A DNA stretch of 64,000 bases from Bradyrhizobium aeschynomenes (lineage in GTDB: Bacteria > Pseudomonadota > Alphaproteobacteria > Rhizobiales > Xanthobacteraceae), in assembly GCF_013178945.1 (NCBI RefSeq), contig NZ_JABFDM010000008.1, positions 1-64,000 on the forward strand. Reading direction: 5' to 3'. The notes beneath the pieces are model-generated. The model was not told where the DNA came from and did not search any database. It saw only the letters and a list, made by a program, of their open reading frames with translations. This document shows, piece by piece, positions 1-8,111 of this stretch. A program made the position numbers and the translations under genes. Position 1 is the first letter of the stretch, and each line of letters opens with the position of its first letter.

Positions 1-71
1 AGCGCGCTTCCAAATCGCGCCGTAGCGAGCGGGACGCTCGGGTGGTCGGCCCGTTACCCCATCTACGCGCC

Positions 72-512
72 TCACCTCCTGAACTGATCCAGGAACAGCT
101 TCAGCGAATCGTGCGGCGTCTCCACGTCCAGGATGACCCAGCCGTCCGCCCCCTTCACCACGATGAAGTTCATCGTCACGCGCCGGCCCTGGTTGTCGAA
201 GCTCGCCGCGACATAGGTCTTGTCGAACTGCTTGCGCAGAATCGAGATTGCCACCGGCCCGAGCTTCCAGCGCGGGCTCTGCACCAGGAAGTCGTAGGGC
301 TCGCGCCGCGGCGCCGTCCAGGCCCGGGCGAGGCTCGGGTCGAAGAACTGCCGCGCGGCCTCGGGCGTTCGCGGCAGGCCCGCCGACAGCTCCGGCGACC
401 CCCGGCCGTAATGCGCATAGACGTTGCGCACCAGCGATTCCGGTGTGCCGAAGCCGGCGGCGGCCGGGATGGCGCTGCCGAGCAGGATCAGGACGGAGAG
501 CGGGGCACGCAT
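72..512 (-). CDS. DUF3828-like exported protein
   Basis: A 146-residue protein with an N-terminal hydrophobic stretch ending in an Ala-rich cleavage-like site (about residues 1-20), so probably exported to the periplasm. The body has the layout of DUF3828-type small proteins: an N-terminal helical part (ESLVRNVYAHYG) and a C-terminal half with alternating beta-type segments (YVAASFDNQGRRVTMNFIVV, then DGWVILDVE). No catalytic motif is visible and the function is unknown. The start at 512 is the only ATG that includes the complete signal peptide. It is divergent from the ATP12 gene, with about 90 bases between the two starts. Family assignment is from memory of the fold pattern and is moderately sure. 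Confidence 0.7.
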   Translation of the reverse strand: MRAPLSVLILLGSAIPAAAGFGTPESLVRNVYAHYGRGSPELSAGLPRTPEAARQFFDPSLARAWTAPRREPYDFLVQSPRWKLGPVAISILRKQFDKTYVAASFDNQGRRVTMNFIVVKGADGWVILDVETPHDSLKLFLDQFRR

Positions 513-603
513 CGGCAGCTCGCATTTCGGATGGACAGGGTTTATCTACCGCGCAAACCACGGATCCTGTGTAATCTTCCCCCGTGAGAGGGCCGGAATT
601 CCC

Positions 604-1386
604 ATGCGTGAATTGTTTGACGAAGTCGCCGGCCGGTCGCCGCTCGATCCGCAGGAATCGGCGCGCCAGGCGATGCGCGCGCCGCTGCGCAAGCGCTTCT
701 ACAAGGAGGCCGGTATTGCCGCGGCCGATGGCGGCTTCCATGTGACGCTCGACGGACGGCCGATCCGCACGCCCTCGGGCCGGCTCGTCGTCGTCCCCGT
801 CAAGGAGCTCGCGGAAGCCGTCGCCGCGGAATGGCAGGCCCAAGGCGAGAGCATCGATCCCACCAAGATGCCGCTGACGCGGTTCGCCAACAGCGTGGTG
901 CAGTCGGTGGTGGATCGCGTCGAGGACGTGCGCGAGGACATCGCCAAATACCTCCAGTCCGATCTGCTGTTCTATCGCGCGGCAAACCCGGAAGCGCTGG
1001 TGGCCCGCGAGGCCGAGCATTGGGACCCCGTGCTGGACTGGGTGCGCGACAATCTCGGCGCGCATTTCATTCTGTCCGAGGGCGTCATGCATGTCAGCCA
1101 GCCCGACGCTGCCGTGCAGGCGGCGCGGAGCGCGCTGCCGACGGGCCCCTGGACGGTCGCCGCTGCCCATGTGGTCACGACCTTGACCGGCTCGGCGCTG
1201 CTGGCGCTGGCGCTGGTGCACGGCGTGCGCGATGCCGGCCAGGTCTGGGCGGCCGCCCATGTCGACGAGGACTGGAACGTGGCGCAATGGGGGGCCGACG
1301 AGGAGGCGATGAGCCGCCGCGCCGCCAAGCAGATCGACTATCAGGCCGCTGTTCGCATCCTCCAGGAGCTCGGCGCGTCGCACTGA
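604..1386 (+). CDS. ATP12 family F1-ATPase assembly chaperone
   Basis: A 260-residue ATP12-family protein. Members help assemble the F1 part of ATP synthase by holding the alpha subunit, and alphaproteobacteria keep a copy related to the mitochondrial one. Supporting segments are KRFYKEAGIAAADGGFHVTL followed by DGRPIRTPSGR near the N-terminus, AEWQAQGESIDPTKMPLTRF in the middle, and a C-terminal half containing LFYRA and EHWDPVLDW. The frame is open upstream to about 424, but the ATG at 604 has a purine-rich ribosome site (gagaggg) upstream and gives the usual family length. No operon partner is evident. The assignment is confident; the function is taken from the family. Confidence 0.9.
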   Translation: MRELFDEVAGRSPLDPQESARQAMRAPLRKRFYKEAGIAAADGGFHVTLDGRPIRTPSGRLVVVPVKELAEAVAAEWQAQGESIDPTKMPLTRFANSVVQSVVDRVEDVREDIAKYLQSDLLFYRAANPEALVAREAEHWDPVLDWVRDNLGAHFILSEGVMHVSQPDAAVQAARSALPTGPWTVAAAHVVTTLTGSALLALALVHGVRDAGQVWAAAHVDEDWNVAQWGADEEAMSRRAAKQIDYQAAVRILQELGASH

Positions 1387-1447
1387 GGCCGGTTAACGCC
1401 GGGTTTAGGGCGAGCGGCTAGGCTGTGCGCGTAACCCGAGTACGCGC

Positions 1448-3097
1448 ATGGTCCAGAGTGTCACCCCGCCGCCTTCCGTGAGCGCCGTCCGCGGCGTCGG
1501 CAATTCGCCGTCCGGAACCACGGTGGCGGGAGCGACCACGCTGCAGGCCGGTGCGCTGCTCAGTGCCAGGGTGCAGCAGGTGCTCGCCGAGAATCTGGTC
1601 CAGATCGCGATCGGAAACCTGTCGATGGAGCTCGCCAGCGAGCTGCCGCTGCAGGCCGGCCAGTCCGTGCAGGTCGCGGTGTCGCAGACCGCGCAGGGCC
1701 TGCAGCTCGCGATCGTCGGGCAGGGCAGCGGCGCCGCGACCGGCACGAGCGGCACCCCGACACCCGCTGCCACCGTCGTCGACGTCACCGGCCGCCTCGC
1801 GCCGACGCTGGCGCCGCCTCCCGATCCGCTCAGCGGTCTCGAGCGGCTCGCGGTGTCGATCGCCAGCGAGGAGGCGGCGACCCGCCAGGGCAGCCAGGGG
1901 CCGTTGTTCGCCGATCTCCAGGCCGTGGCCGACTCGCCGACTCTTCCGCCGGCGCTGCGTGCGGCCGTTGCGCAGGTGCTGGCGCAGCAGACGCTGCTGT
2001 CGCCGGAGCTGACGGCGCAGGACGTGCAGAGCGCGGTGCGCAATTCCGGCCTGTTCCTGGAATCCTCACTGGCGAGCGGCAGCGCCGGTGCCGGGGGGCC
2101 CGACCTCAAGGCGGCGCTGATCGTGCTGCGCCAGACGCTGGCGTCGGTGCTGCAGACCGTCGATCCCGGCGCCACCGGATCGACGACGCCGTCGCCCGGC
2201 GCCTCCTACGCCTCGGCGCTGTCGGAAGCCGGCCGCGCCGCCGCCGCGCAGCAACAGAATGCGGCGCCCACGCTGGTGCCGGATATCGACATCGAGCTGC
2301 CCCCGCAGCCCTGGGCCACCGGCATGGGCCGGGCCGACGTCACGTCGGCCGGCCTCACCGGCTCGGCCCTGATCGAGACCTTGACGGGCGCCAAGGCGCA
2401 GTCGCTGACCCCCGGCGCGGTGCTGGCCGTTCTGCAGGAGGCGCAGCAGCAGATCCCGCGCGCCGCCGGCCTTCTTCCCGGACGCAACACCAATGGCCGC
2501 GGCGACGCCGTCGTCCGCACCAACACGCCGCCCCCGCCATTCCGTGGCGGCGCGCCGGTGCCGCAGCACGTGGCGACGCCGACGCTCGGTTCCGACATGC
2601 CGCTGCCGGCAATCGCGCACCGGCTGCTCGACGAGACCGATCAGGCGCTGTCGCGGCAGACGCTGCTGCAGGTCGCCTCGCTCCCGGATCGCCCGGATGC
2701 CTCGACCGCGCGTGCCGATTCCACGTTGCCGCGCTGGAATTTCGAGATTCCCTTCGCCACCCCGCAGGGCACGGCGATGGCGCAGTTCGAGATCTCGCGC
2801 GACGGCGGCACGCAGGCGCCCGATGCCGCCAAGCGGGTCTGGCGCGCGCGCTTCTCGCTCGACGTCGAGCCGGCCGGTCCCGTGCATGCACTGATCTCGT
2901 TCAGCGCCGAGCGGACCTCCGTGCGGATGTGGGCCGAGCGCCCGGTCACCGCCGCGCGGCTGCGCGCGGGCCTGTCCGATCTCGGCCAGGCGCTCAGCCG
3001 CGCCGAGCTGTCGCCGGGCGATCTCGTGGTGCAGGACGGCGCGCCGCCGGCGGTGATGCCGCCGAAGGCCGGCCATTTCCTGGATCGCGCGCTATGA
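1448..3097 (+). CDS. FliK-like flagellar hook-length control protein
   Basis: A 549-residue protein. The N-terminal two thirds are low-complexity, rich in Ala, Pro, Thr and Gln, as expected for the unfolded ruler part of FliK-type proteins. The C-terminal part (about residues 430-530) has alternating strands and the segments LISFSAERTSVRMWAERPVT and LRAGLSDLGQALSRAELSPG, matching the conserved FliK C-terminal domain that switches export specificity. The next gene encodes an FlhB C-terminal-like protein and overlaps it by four bases (ATGA), which fits because FliK acts on FlhB-type switches. No other flagellar genes are in the window, so a role in a flagellar or another type III export system is inferred. 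Confidence 0.75.
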   Translation: MVQSVTPPPSVSAVRGVGNSPSGTTVAGATTLQAGALLSARVQQVLAENLVQIAIGNLSMELASELPLQAGQSVQVAVSQTAQGLQLAIVGQGSGAATGTSGTPTPAATVVDVTGRLAPTLAPPPDPLSGLERLAVSIASEEAATRQGSQGPLFADLQAVADSPTLPPALRAAVAQVLAQQTLLSPELTAQDVQSAVRNSGLFLESSLASGSAGAGGPDLKAALIVLRQTLASVLQTVDPGATGSTTPSPGASYASALSEAGRAAAAQQQNAAPTLVPDIDIELPPQPWATGMGRADVTSAGLTGSALIETLTGAKAQSLTPGAVLAVLQEAQQQIPRAAGLLPGRNTNGRGDAVVRTNTPPPPFRGGAPVPQHVATPTLGSDMPLPAIAHRLLDETDQALSRQTLLQVASLPDRPDASTARADSTLPRWNFEIPFATPQGTAMAQFEISRDGGTQAPDAAKRVWRARFSLDVEPAGPVHALISFSAERTSVRMWAERPVTAARLRAGLSDLGQALSRAELSPGDLVVQDGAPPAVMPPKAGHFLDRAL

Positions 3098-3375
3098 GCA
3101 TCGACGTGAAGGCCGCCAGCAAGACCCAGCTCGCCGTCGCGCTGCATTACGACAAGGGCCAGGGCGCGCCGCGCGTCGTCGCCAAGGGCAAGGGCACGAT
3201 CGGCGCCAAGATCATCGAGGTTGCCAAGGCGCACGACATCCCGATCGAGGAGAACGAGGTGCTGGCCGGCGCGCTCTCCAATGTCGAGCTCGGCGACGAG
3301 ATTCCCGAGGAGCTCTACAAGGCCGTCGCCGAGGTGCTGGTGTTCGTACTCAATTTGTCGCGGCCGATGCGCTGA
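3094..3375 (+). CDS. Stand-alone FlhB C-terminal-like protein
   Basis: A 93-residue soluble protein matching only the cytoplasmic domain of FlhB/YscU export-switch proteins. The segments AVALHYDKGQGAPRVVAKGK and AKIIEVAKAHDIPIEENEVL correspond to the region after the autocleavage site of FlhB, and EIPEELYKAVAEVLVFVL to its C-terminal helix. The membrane domain is absent and no NPTH motif is present, so self-cleavage is not expected. It overlaps the FliK-like gene by four bases and is probably co-translated. Short FlhB homologues of this kind occur in many bacteria and can partly replace the FlhB C-terminus. The exact role here is inferred. Confidence 0.85.
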   Translation: MSIDVKAASKTQLAVALHYDKGQGAPRVVAKGKGTIGAKIIEVAKAHDIPIEENEVLAGALSNVELGDEIPEELYKAVAEVLVFVLNLSRPMR

Positions 3376-3459
3376 GCGCGCCGCATTGTGATCTCCGTCA
3401 TGCCTCGATGGTCATCGCCCTGTGATAGGCAGGGGTGGAATCGACGGAGAGATGACGCG

Positions 3460-4278
3460 ATGCCCATCATGAGCCGCCGCCATGCGCTCGGCCTGCTGGC
3501 CGGCGCAAGCCTGTTGCCCGCGCGCGCCTTCGCGCATGTGGCGCCGCCGCGCAACGAGATCCGCGGCGCGCTCGCCGAGCGCTTCACCGAGGCAGCCACC
3601 AAGGGCACGTTCCTCGCCTACAAGGTGGAGGAGTATCTCATCATCGCCAGCGACACCGAGCGCTCGGGCGAGGCGAGGCTGCCCGCCTCGACGTTCAAGA
3701 TCGCCAATTCGCTGATCGCGCTTGAGACCGGCGTCGTCGCCGACCCCGACAAGGACGTGTTCAAATGGGACGGCGTCACGAGATCGATCGAGGCCTGGAA
3801 TAAGGACCATACGCTGCGCAGCGCGATCGCAGTGTCGGCCGTGCCGGTCTTTCAGGAGATCGCGCGGCGCATCGGTCCTGAACGGATGCAGAAATATCTC
3901 GAGGAATTGGACTACGGCAATCACGACATCGGCGGCAGCATCGATCAGTTCTGGCTGTCCGGTGCGCTTCGCATCGATCCCGTCGAGCAGGTCGATTTCA
4001 TCGACCGCCTGCGGCGCGGCGCATTGCCGGTGGCCAAGCGCAGCCAGGATCTGACGCGCGACATCATCCCCGTCACCAAGGTCGGCGACGCCGTCATCCA
4101 CTACAAATCGGGATTGCTCGGCAAGGAGCAGGGCGCGCTCGGCTGGATGGTCGGCTGGGTCGACAAGGGTGACCAGCCGACCGTGTTCGCGCTCAACATG
4201 GATTGCCCCGAGCCACGTCACGTCGAAGCGCGCATGACGGTGGCCCAGGCGTGCCTGAAGGACATCGGCGCGCTTTGA
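3460..4278 (+). CDS. Class D (OXA-type) serine beta-lactamase
   Basis: A 272-residue exported serine beta-lactamase that hydrolyses beta-lactams in the periplasm. All class D signatures are present: S77-T-F-K80 (acylated Ser and carboxylatable Lys), S126-A-V128, Y152-G-N154 and K216-S-G218. The segments DQFWLSGALRIDPVEQVDF and LGWMVGW are characteristic of OXA enzymes. The N-terminus SRRHALGLLAGASLLPARAF looks like a signal peptide, possibly Tat-type because of the paired Arg. The ATG at 3460 has GGAGAG about nine bases upstream; the open frame further upstream (3388) adds an unlikely leader, and an ATG at 3469 is an alternative. No LysR or AmpR-type regulator is adjacent. The enzyme class is certain; the spectrum cannot be read. 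Confidence 0.93.
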   Translation: MPIMSRRHALGLLAGASLLPARAFAHVAPPRNEIRGALAERFTEAATKGTFLAYKVEEYLIIASDTERSGEARLPASTFKIANSLIALETGVVADPDKDVFKWDGVTRSIEAWNKDHTLRSAIAVSAVPVFQEIARRIGPERMQKYLEELDYGNHDIGGSIDQFWLSGALRIDPVEQVDFIDRLRRGALPVAKRSQDLTRDIIPVTKVGDAVIHYKSGLLGKEQGALGWMVGWVDKGDQPTVFALNMDCPEPRHVEARMTVAQACLKDIGAL

Positions 4279-4331
4279 ACGGAGTGTCGCTTCGCTCATC
4301 CGGGCGGCGAACGTCGCGGCAACCTGAGTGC

Positions 4332-4832
4332 TTATCTGCGCGCCAGCTCCAGGTCGACGCCCCTGATGTCAGTGCCCGCCGGGCGAATCGACACCGTCTG
4401 CCGCTTGCCGCTGGTCGTCAGCGCCAGGCCGGCCGAGAAGGTCTGGCCGCGCGCCTGGGCCTCGATGCGGTTGCCAACGGCGCGGCCCTCGATGGTGCCC
4501 GACGCGTTGTGGCTCGCCTCGCTCCATTGGCCGGAAATCTCGCCGCCGCGATAGGCGACGTCGCTGGAGAGATCGATGTTGTAGCTGTCGCTGGCGCAGC
4601 GGATGTTGAGGCGCAACTGCTCTCCGGCACCGCCGACGTCGTAAGCCGCCCGGCAGCGCAGCCGCTCCTGGTTGCCGTCGGACAGGTTGATCACTCCGCC
4701 GCCGGTCCAGGAGCCCTCCAGCGCCCGGAACGGCGAGGCGGGCGCGCCATGGGCTGCGCCGCCCAGCGCGAGGGCGGTGAGCAAAGTGGGGATTGCAAGG
4801 CGAGAGGCGCGCATCATCGGGCTCCGTTTCAT
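4332..4832 (-). CDS. Small exported protein of unknown function
   Basis: About 166 residues with a signal peptide (SRLAIPTLLTALALGGAAHG) and a mature part starting with SPFRALEGSWTGGG. The body contains repeated beta-type segments and two Cys, in RCRAAYDV and IRCASDSY, which could form a disulfide. The pattern W-x-GGGxI followed by alternating strands suggests a small beta-barrel or lipocalin-like fold, as in several uncharacterised rhizobial exported proteins. No enzymatic motif is seen. The start at 4832 is chosen over the longer frame (4865) because that one adds a Cys-rich stretch before the signal peptide; 4817 is also possible. The function is unknown. Confidence 0.65.
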   Translation of the reverse strand: MKRSPMMRASRLAIPTLLTALALGGAAHGAPASPFRALEGSWTGGGVINLSDGNQERLRCRAAYDVGGAGEQLRLNIRCASDSYNIDLSSDVAYRGGEISGQWSEASHNASGTIEGRAVGNRIEAQARGQTFSAGLALTTSGKRQTVSIRPAGTDIRGVDLELARR

Positions 4833-4917
4833 CGTCGAAAAGCGAGCGACAACGCAGCAACACACGATCCGTTCGATCCGTCACCTCAATAATTGATCCA
4901 AATCGTTCTATTTTTGC

Positions 4918-6006
4918 TCACGACAACTTGAGCAGCGCCCGCAGAAAATCCGTCACAGCCTGTCGCGCTGCCTCGGCGGTGGCCGGATTGCCGCCGACAT
5001 GCGGGTCCAGCTCGACACAGGCATCCTGATAGGTGAACGGCTGCTGCGTGTCGGCGTTCATCAGCACACCGCCTTCGCCTTCCTTGATGCGGCAGTTGCG
5101 CACGGTCTGCGCCTTGGTTGCGACGGCAAGCATATTGGCACCGAGCAGGCCGAGATCGAAGCCGTGAGGCGAGTCCGGATATTCGGTCAGCTCGACGTCA
5201 CGCCCGGCGGCCTTCAGCCGTTCGACATAGGCCTTGCACGTTCGCACCGGATTGTAGTCGTCCGGTCCGCCGTGGAAGATCCGGATCGGGCGCGCTGCGA
5301 CGTCGGTATCGCCGAGATAGGTCGTTGCGCAGTCCGGATAGAACGGAATGTAGGCCGCGAACTGCACCCCCGAATGATTCCAGCGCTTGTGGAAGCGCTC
5401 GAGGCTGGCATAGAGCGCCGCTTGTCCACCGCGCGAAAAACCCATCAGCACGATCCGTTCCGGATCGACGCGCGGGTGCTTCGCAAGCACGTCGAGCGAG
5501 CGGTAGATGTCCATGATCAGGTTGAGCCGGCCGAGCTGGGCCTGGTTGGTGCTGGTGGTGGTGATGCCGCGCCCGGTGAAGCCGTCGATCGCAAAGGTCG
5601 AAATCCCCATCGCGTTGAAGGTACGGCTCCAGGCCGCGATGTTGGCGCCGACGCCGCCCGAGCCATGCATCAAGACGACCACCGGCAGCCTCCCGCTGCC
5701 CTGCGCGATCCGCAATTCGCCGACCACGGTGACCGGCTTGCCGCCGTCGTCGCCGGACAGGAATTGCCGGTCGGACAAGGTGAGCGAAGGAATAGGATAC
5801 ATCTCGACCCGGGCCGGCACGTCCTTCCAGATGCCCTGCGCCTGCGCGTTGCCCGTGAGCGCGACGCCGACAATCGCAAGGCCCGCTACGGCCGCAGCGG
5901 CGACCGCGCGAAGGGAGCGCCGGCCGGCACGGCGCGTTGCGCGACTGAGACCGGCGTACTCACACGCGGTCAAGACCATACGCGCCGCTTCCACGTGTCG
6001 CTTCAT
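4918..6006 (-). CDS. Dienelactone hydrolase-like alpha/beta hydrolase
   Basis: A 362-residue alpha/beta hydrolase. After an Arg-rich N-terminus there is a hydrophobic segment (AVAAAAVAGLAIVGVALTG), likely a signal peptide or anchor, so the enzyme probably acts outside the cytoplasm. VVLMHGSGG forms the oxyanion region, GFSRGG the nucleophile elbow (Ser), and SPHGFD supplies the His, as in dienelactone hydrolase family proteins. The C-terminal part has two Cys (RNCRIKEG and QDACVELD) that may pair. The substrate is unknown; bacterial relatives are usually annotated only as DLH family. The gene stands alone, with about 885 gene-free bases upstream of its start. Confidence 0.85.
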   Translation of the reverse strand: MKRHVEAARMVLTACEYAGLSRATRRAGRRSLRAVAAAAVAGLAIVGVALTGNAQAQGIWKDVPARVEMYPIPSLTLSDRQFLSGDDGGKPVTVVGELRIAQGSGRLPVVVLMHGSGGVGANIAAWSRTFNAMGISTFAIDGFTGRGITTTSTNQAQLGRLNLIMDIYRSLDVLAKHPRVDPERIVLMGFSRGGQAALYASLERFHKRWNHSGVQFAAYIPFYPDCATTYLGDTDVAARPIRIFHGGPDDYNPVRTCKAYVERLKAAGRDVELTEYPDSPHGFDLGLLGANMLAVATKAQTVRNCRIKEGEGGVLMNADTQQPFTYQDACVELDPHVGGNPATAEAARQAVTDFLRALLKLS

Positions 6007-6891
6007 GATGGTCCTCCCGGCTCGCTGCTTGTTGCGCGGCGTTGGAGCCGAGTAGAACGAGTGGGCGCGAGGCTGTCAAACGAGCGCACGGGCTGCGCCA
6101 GCGGACAGCGGTGGACAACGCATCGAGCAGGCCTTTGGTGCGTCGCGAGAGGTCGGCCGGGCTCCGACGAGATCCAGGCATCCATTGCGCTGCTGCAACG
6201 CGTGGGGCTTTGGAGGAGACGGCAGCACGAGCAACGGACGAGTCCGCCGTGTCGTCGCGAGGCGCCAGCAGGGCCATCGGCGCTTGTTGCAGAATGATTT
6301 CGGGCCTTTTCGATCCGCTCGCGAGCACGAGAGGTGCGCGGCGCAAGAAGGGCGGTCAGCAATGGGCCGCGCCGTCAGTGGCGGACTGATGAGCTTCGTC
6401 GTGCCTGACATCGTAAATCATCCGTTAGCGGCTCGCTCCGATCGTGACGGTATTCGAGACCATCGAATCCCGGGGACAACCCGGCGCACTGCTGGTCGCG
6501 CTTGTTTCCAAGACAATGACGGACACCGGCATCCGAAATCATGTCGTGCAGCACTGATCCGTATTCCACCGGTGGTCGTTTCACGTTCAGGGACTATGTG
6601 TTGTTCGGATCGACAGCGTCAAAACGAAGCACGCGACAATGCGCGCAGGCGTGGTCGCATCGGCCGGGGCGAAGCATCCCTGCGTCGTTGTCGCAGTCGC
6701 CGTTTTGTTGAGGAAAGTAGGTGGCTGTGAGCTATCAACTCACCTATGTAAGCGCCGCACGAAAATTCGTCGGCTCGCGATCGTGGTATACGGCGCGCCA
6801 AGTTTGTGAGCGACGACCTGGACGGCAGGACCACGCGATCGGAGTGGTCTGACGGCCGTCGGGAAGTTACGCGCGCCGGCGACGTTATTAG
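6007..6891. other. Gene-free stretch upstream of RND operon
   Basis: About 885 bases without a recognisable gene. Open frames exist on both strands (for example 6185-6730 on the plus strand), but their translations are Arg-rich and resemble no family I know. The right-hand part (about 6720-6890) is less GC-rich and presumably carries the promoter of the RND operon. A short imperfect inverted repeat, TGAG-N7-CTCA, lies near 6727. No TetR or MarR-type regulator gene, which often accompanies such pumps, is present here. Confidence 0.5.
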
Positions 6892-8082
6892 ATGGGCTCC
6901 ATGTTGAAAGAGCAGTTGATCCGTTCCGTCGGCGCGACGATCTGCGCCGTCTCCGTCATCACGCTTGCGGCGTGCAGCGACCAAGGTGGCGCGGCTGCGC
7001 CGCATGTGTCCGGTGCTCCCGAGGTTGGTGTCGTCAACCTCGTATCCGCGCCCGTCACGCTGACGAAGGATCTGCCGGGCCGGATCACCTCGATGCGGAT
7101 CGCGGAGGTACGCCCGCGCGTCAGCGGAATCGTGATCGAGCGCAGCTTTCAGCAGGGCGCCATGGTCGAAGCCGGCGCGGTGCTCTACCGGATCGATCCG
7201 GCTCCGTTCGAGGTCGAGTTGGAGAAGGCGCGCGCAGCGCTCGCCAAGGCCGAAGCTGTGCTCTACCAGGCGGACCGCCAGGAGGATCGCCTGAAGAACC
7301 TCTTGAAGGGCGAGGCGACCACCCAGGCGCAGTACGAGCTGGCCGTTGCGGCGGAGCGACAGGCCTTGGCCGACGTCGCCGCGCAGAAGGCTGCGGTGGC
7401 CCAGGCGCAGCTCAATCTCGACTGGGCGACGGTGCGGGCGCCGATCTCTGGCCGTATCGGCCGCGCTCTGGTAACCGAAGGCGCGCTGGTCAATCCCAAC
7501 GAGACGACGCATCTTGCGACGATCCAGCAGCTCGATCCGGTCTATGCCGACTTCACCCAGTCCGTGGACGAGTTGAACCAGCTGCGGCGCGATCTCGCAG
7601 AAGGTCGCCTCAAGAGCGTGTCGCGCGAGGCGGCGCGGGTCCGCCTGCTGTTCGATGACGGCTCGATGTACAAGCATCCAGGACGGCTGTTGTTCTCTGA
7701 CGTCAGCGTCGATCCGGGCACTGCGAAGGTCACTCTGCGCGGCGAGTTTCCCAATCCGGAGGGCGAACTGCTTCCGGGCATGTATGTCCGCGTTCAGATC
7801 GAGGAGGCGATCGATGCCGCGGGCATCGTCGTGCCCAGCCAGGCGGTGCAGCGGACGACGGCCGGCGGCAGTGCCGTCTATGTCGTCAACAATGAGGGGC
7901 GCGCCAATCTGCAGCCGGTGCGGCTCGGGCGTGCGCTCAATGGCGGCATGCTGATCGAGGACGGTCTCAAGCCGGGCTGGCGGATCGTGGTCGACGGCTT
8001 CCAGAAGTTCGGGCCCGGCAGCGCGGTCACGCCGGTGCCGTGGAAAGCCTCCGGATCCGACAAGCCGTCCGCTCCGAACTGA
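6892..8082 (+). CDS. RND efflux periplasmic adaptor (MexA/AcrA type)
   Basis: A 396-residue membrane fusion protein that links an inner-membrane RND pump to an outer-membrane channel. The N-terminus ends in a lipobox (TLAAC), so it is a lipoprotein. It then shows the usual order: barrel-sandwich half (VRPRVSGIVIERSFQQGAMV), helical hairpin rich in Ala, Gln and Glu (about residues 100-165), the second lipoyl half (DWATVRAPISGRIGRALVTE), beta-barrel and membrane-proximal domain. The RND permease gene starts 29 bases downstream, so the two form an operon. No outer-membrane factor gene follows, so the pump presumably borrows a TolC-like protein encoded elsewhere. A second ATG at 6901 is an alternative start. 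Confidence 0.93.
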   Translation: MGSMLKEQLIRSVGATICAVSVITLAACSDQGGAAAPHVSGAPEVGVVNLVSAPVTLTKDLPGRITSMRIAEVRPRVSGIVIERSFQQGAMVEAGAVLYRIDPAPFEVELEKARAALAKAEAVLYQADRQEDRLKNLLKGEATTQAQYELAVAAERQALADVAAQKAAVAQAQLNLDWATVRAPISGRIGRALVTEGALVNPNETTHLATIQQLDPVYADFTQSVDELNQLRRDLAEGRLKSVSREAARVRLLFDDGSMYKHPGRLLFSDVSVDPGTAKVTLRGEFPNPEGELLPGMYVRVQIEEAIDAAGIVVPSQAVQRTTAGGSAVYVVNNEGRANLQPVRLGRALNGGMLIEDGLKPGWRIVVDGFQKFGPGSAVTPVPWKASGSDKPSAPN

Positions 8083-8111
8083 ACGCCGCTACGGCCCGGA
8101 GACCATCCGTC

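Noticed and set aside
26..40. Short hairpin CGAGCG-GGA-CGCTCG at the window start
   Set aside because: It could be a terminator, but the arms are only six bases with no T-run, and the neighbouring gene is outside the window.
6185..6730. Open frames in the gap before the first RND operon
   Set aside because: Unstructured Arg/Ser-rich translations with no recognisable domain or ribosome site.
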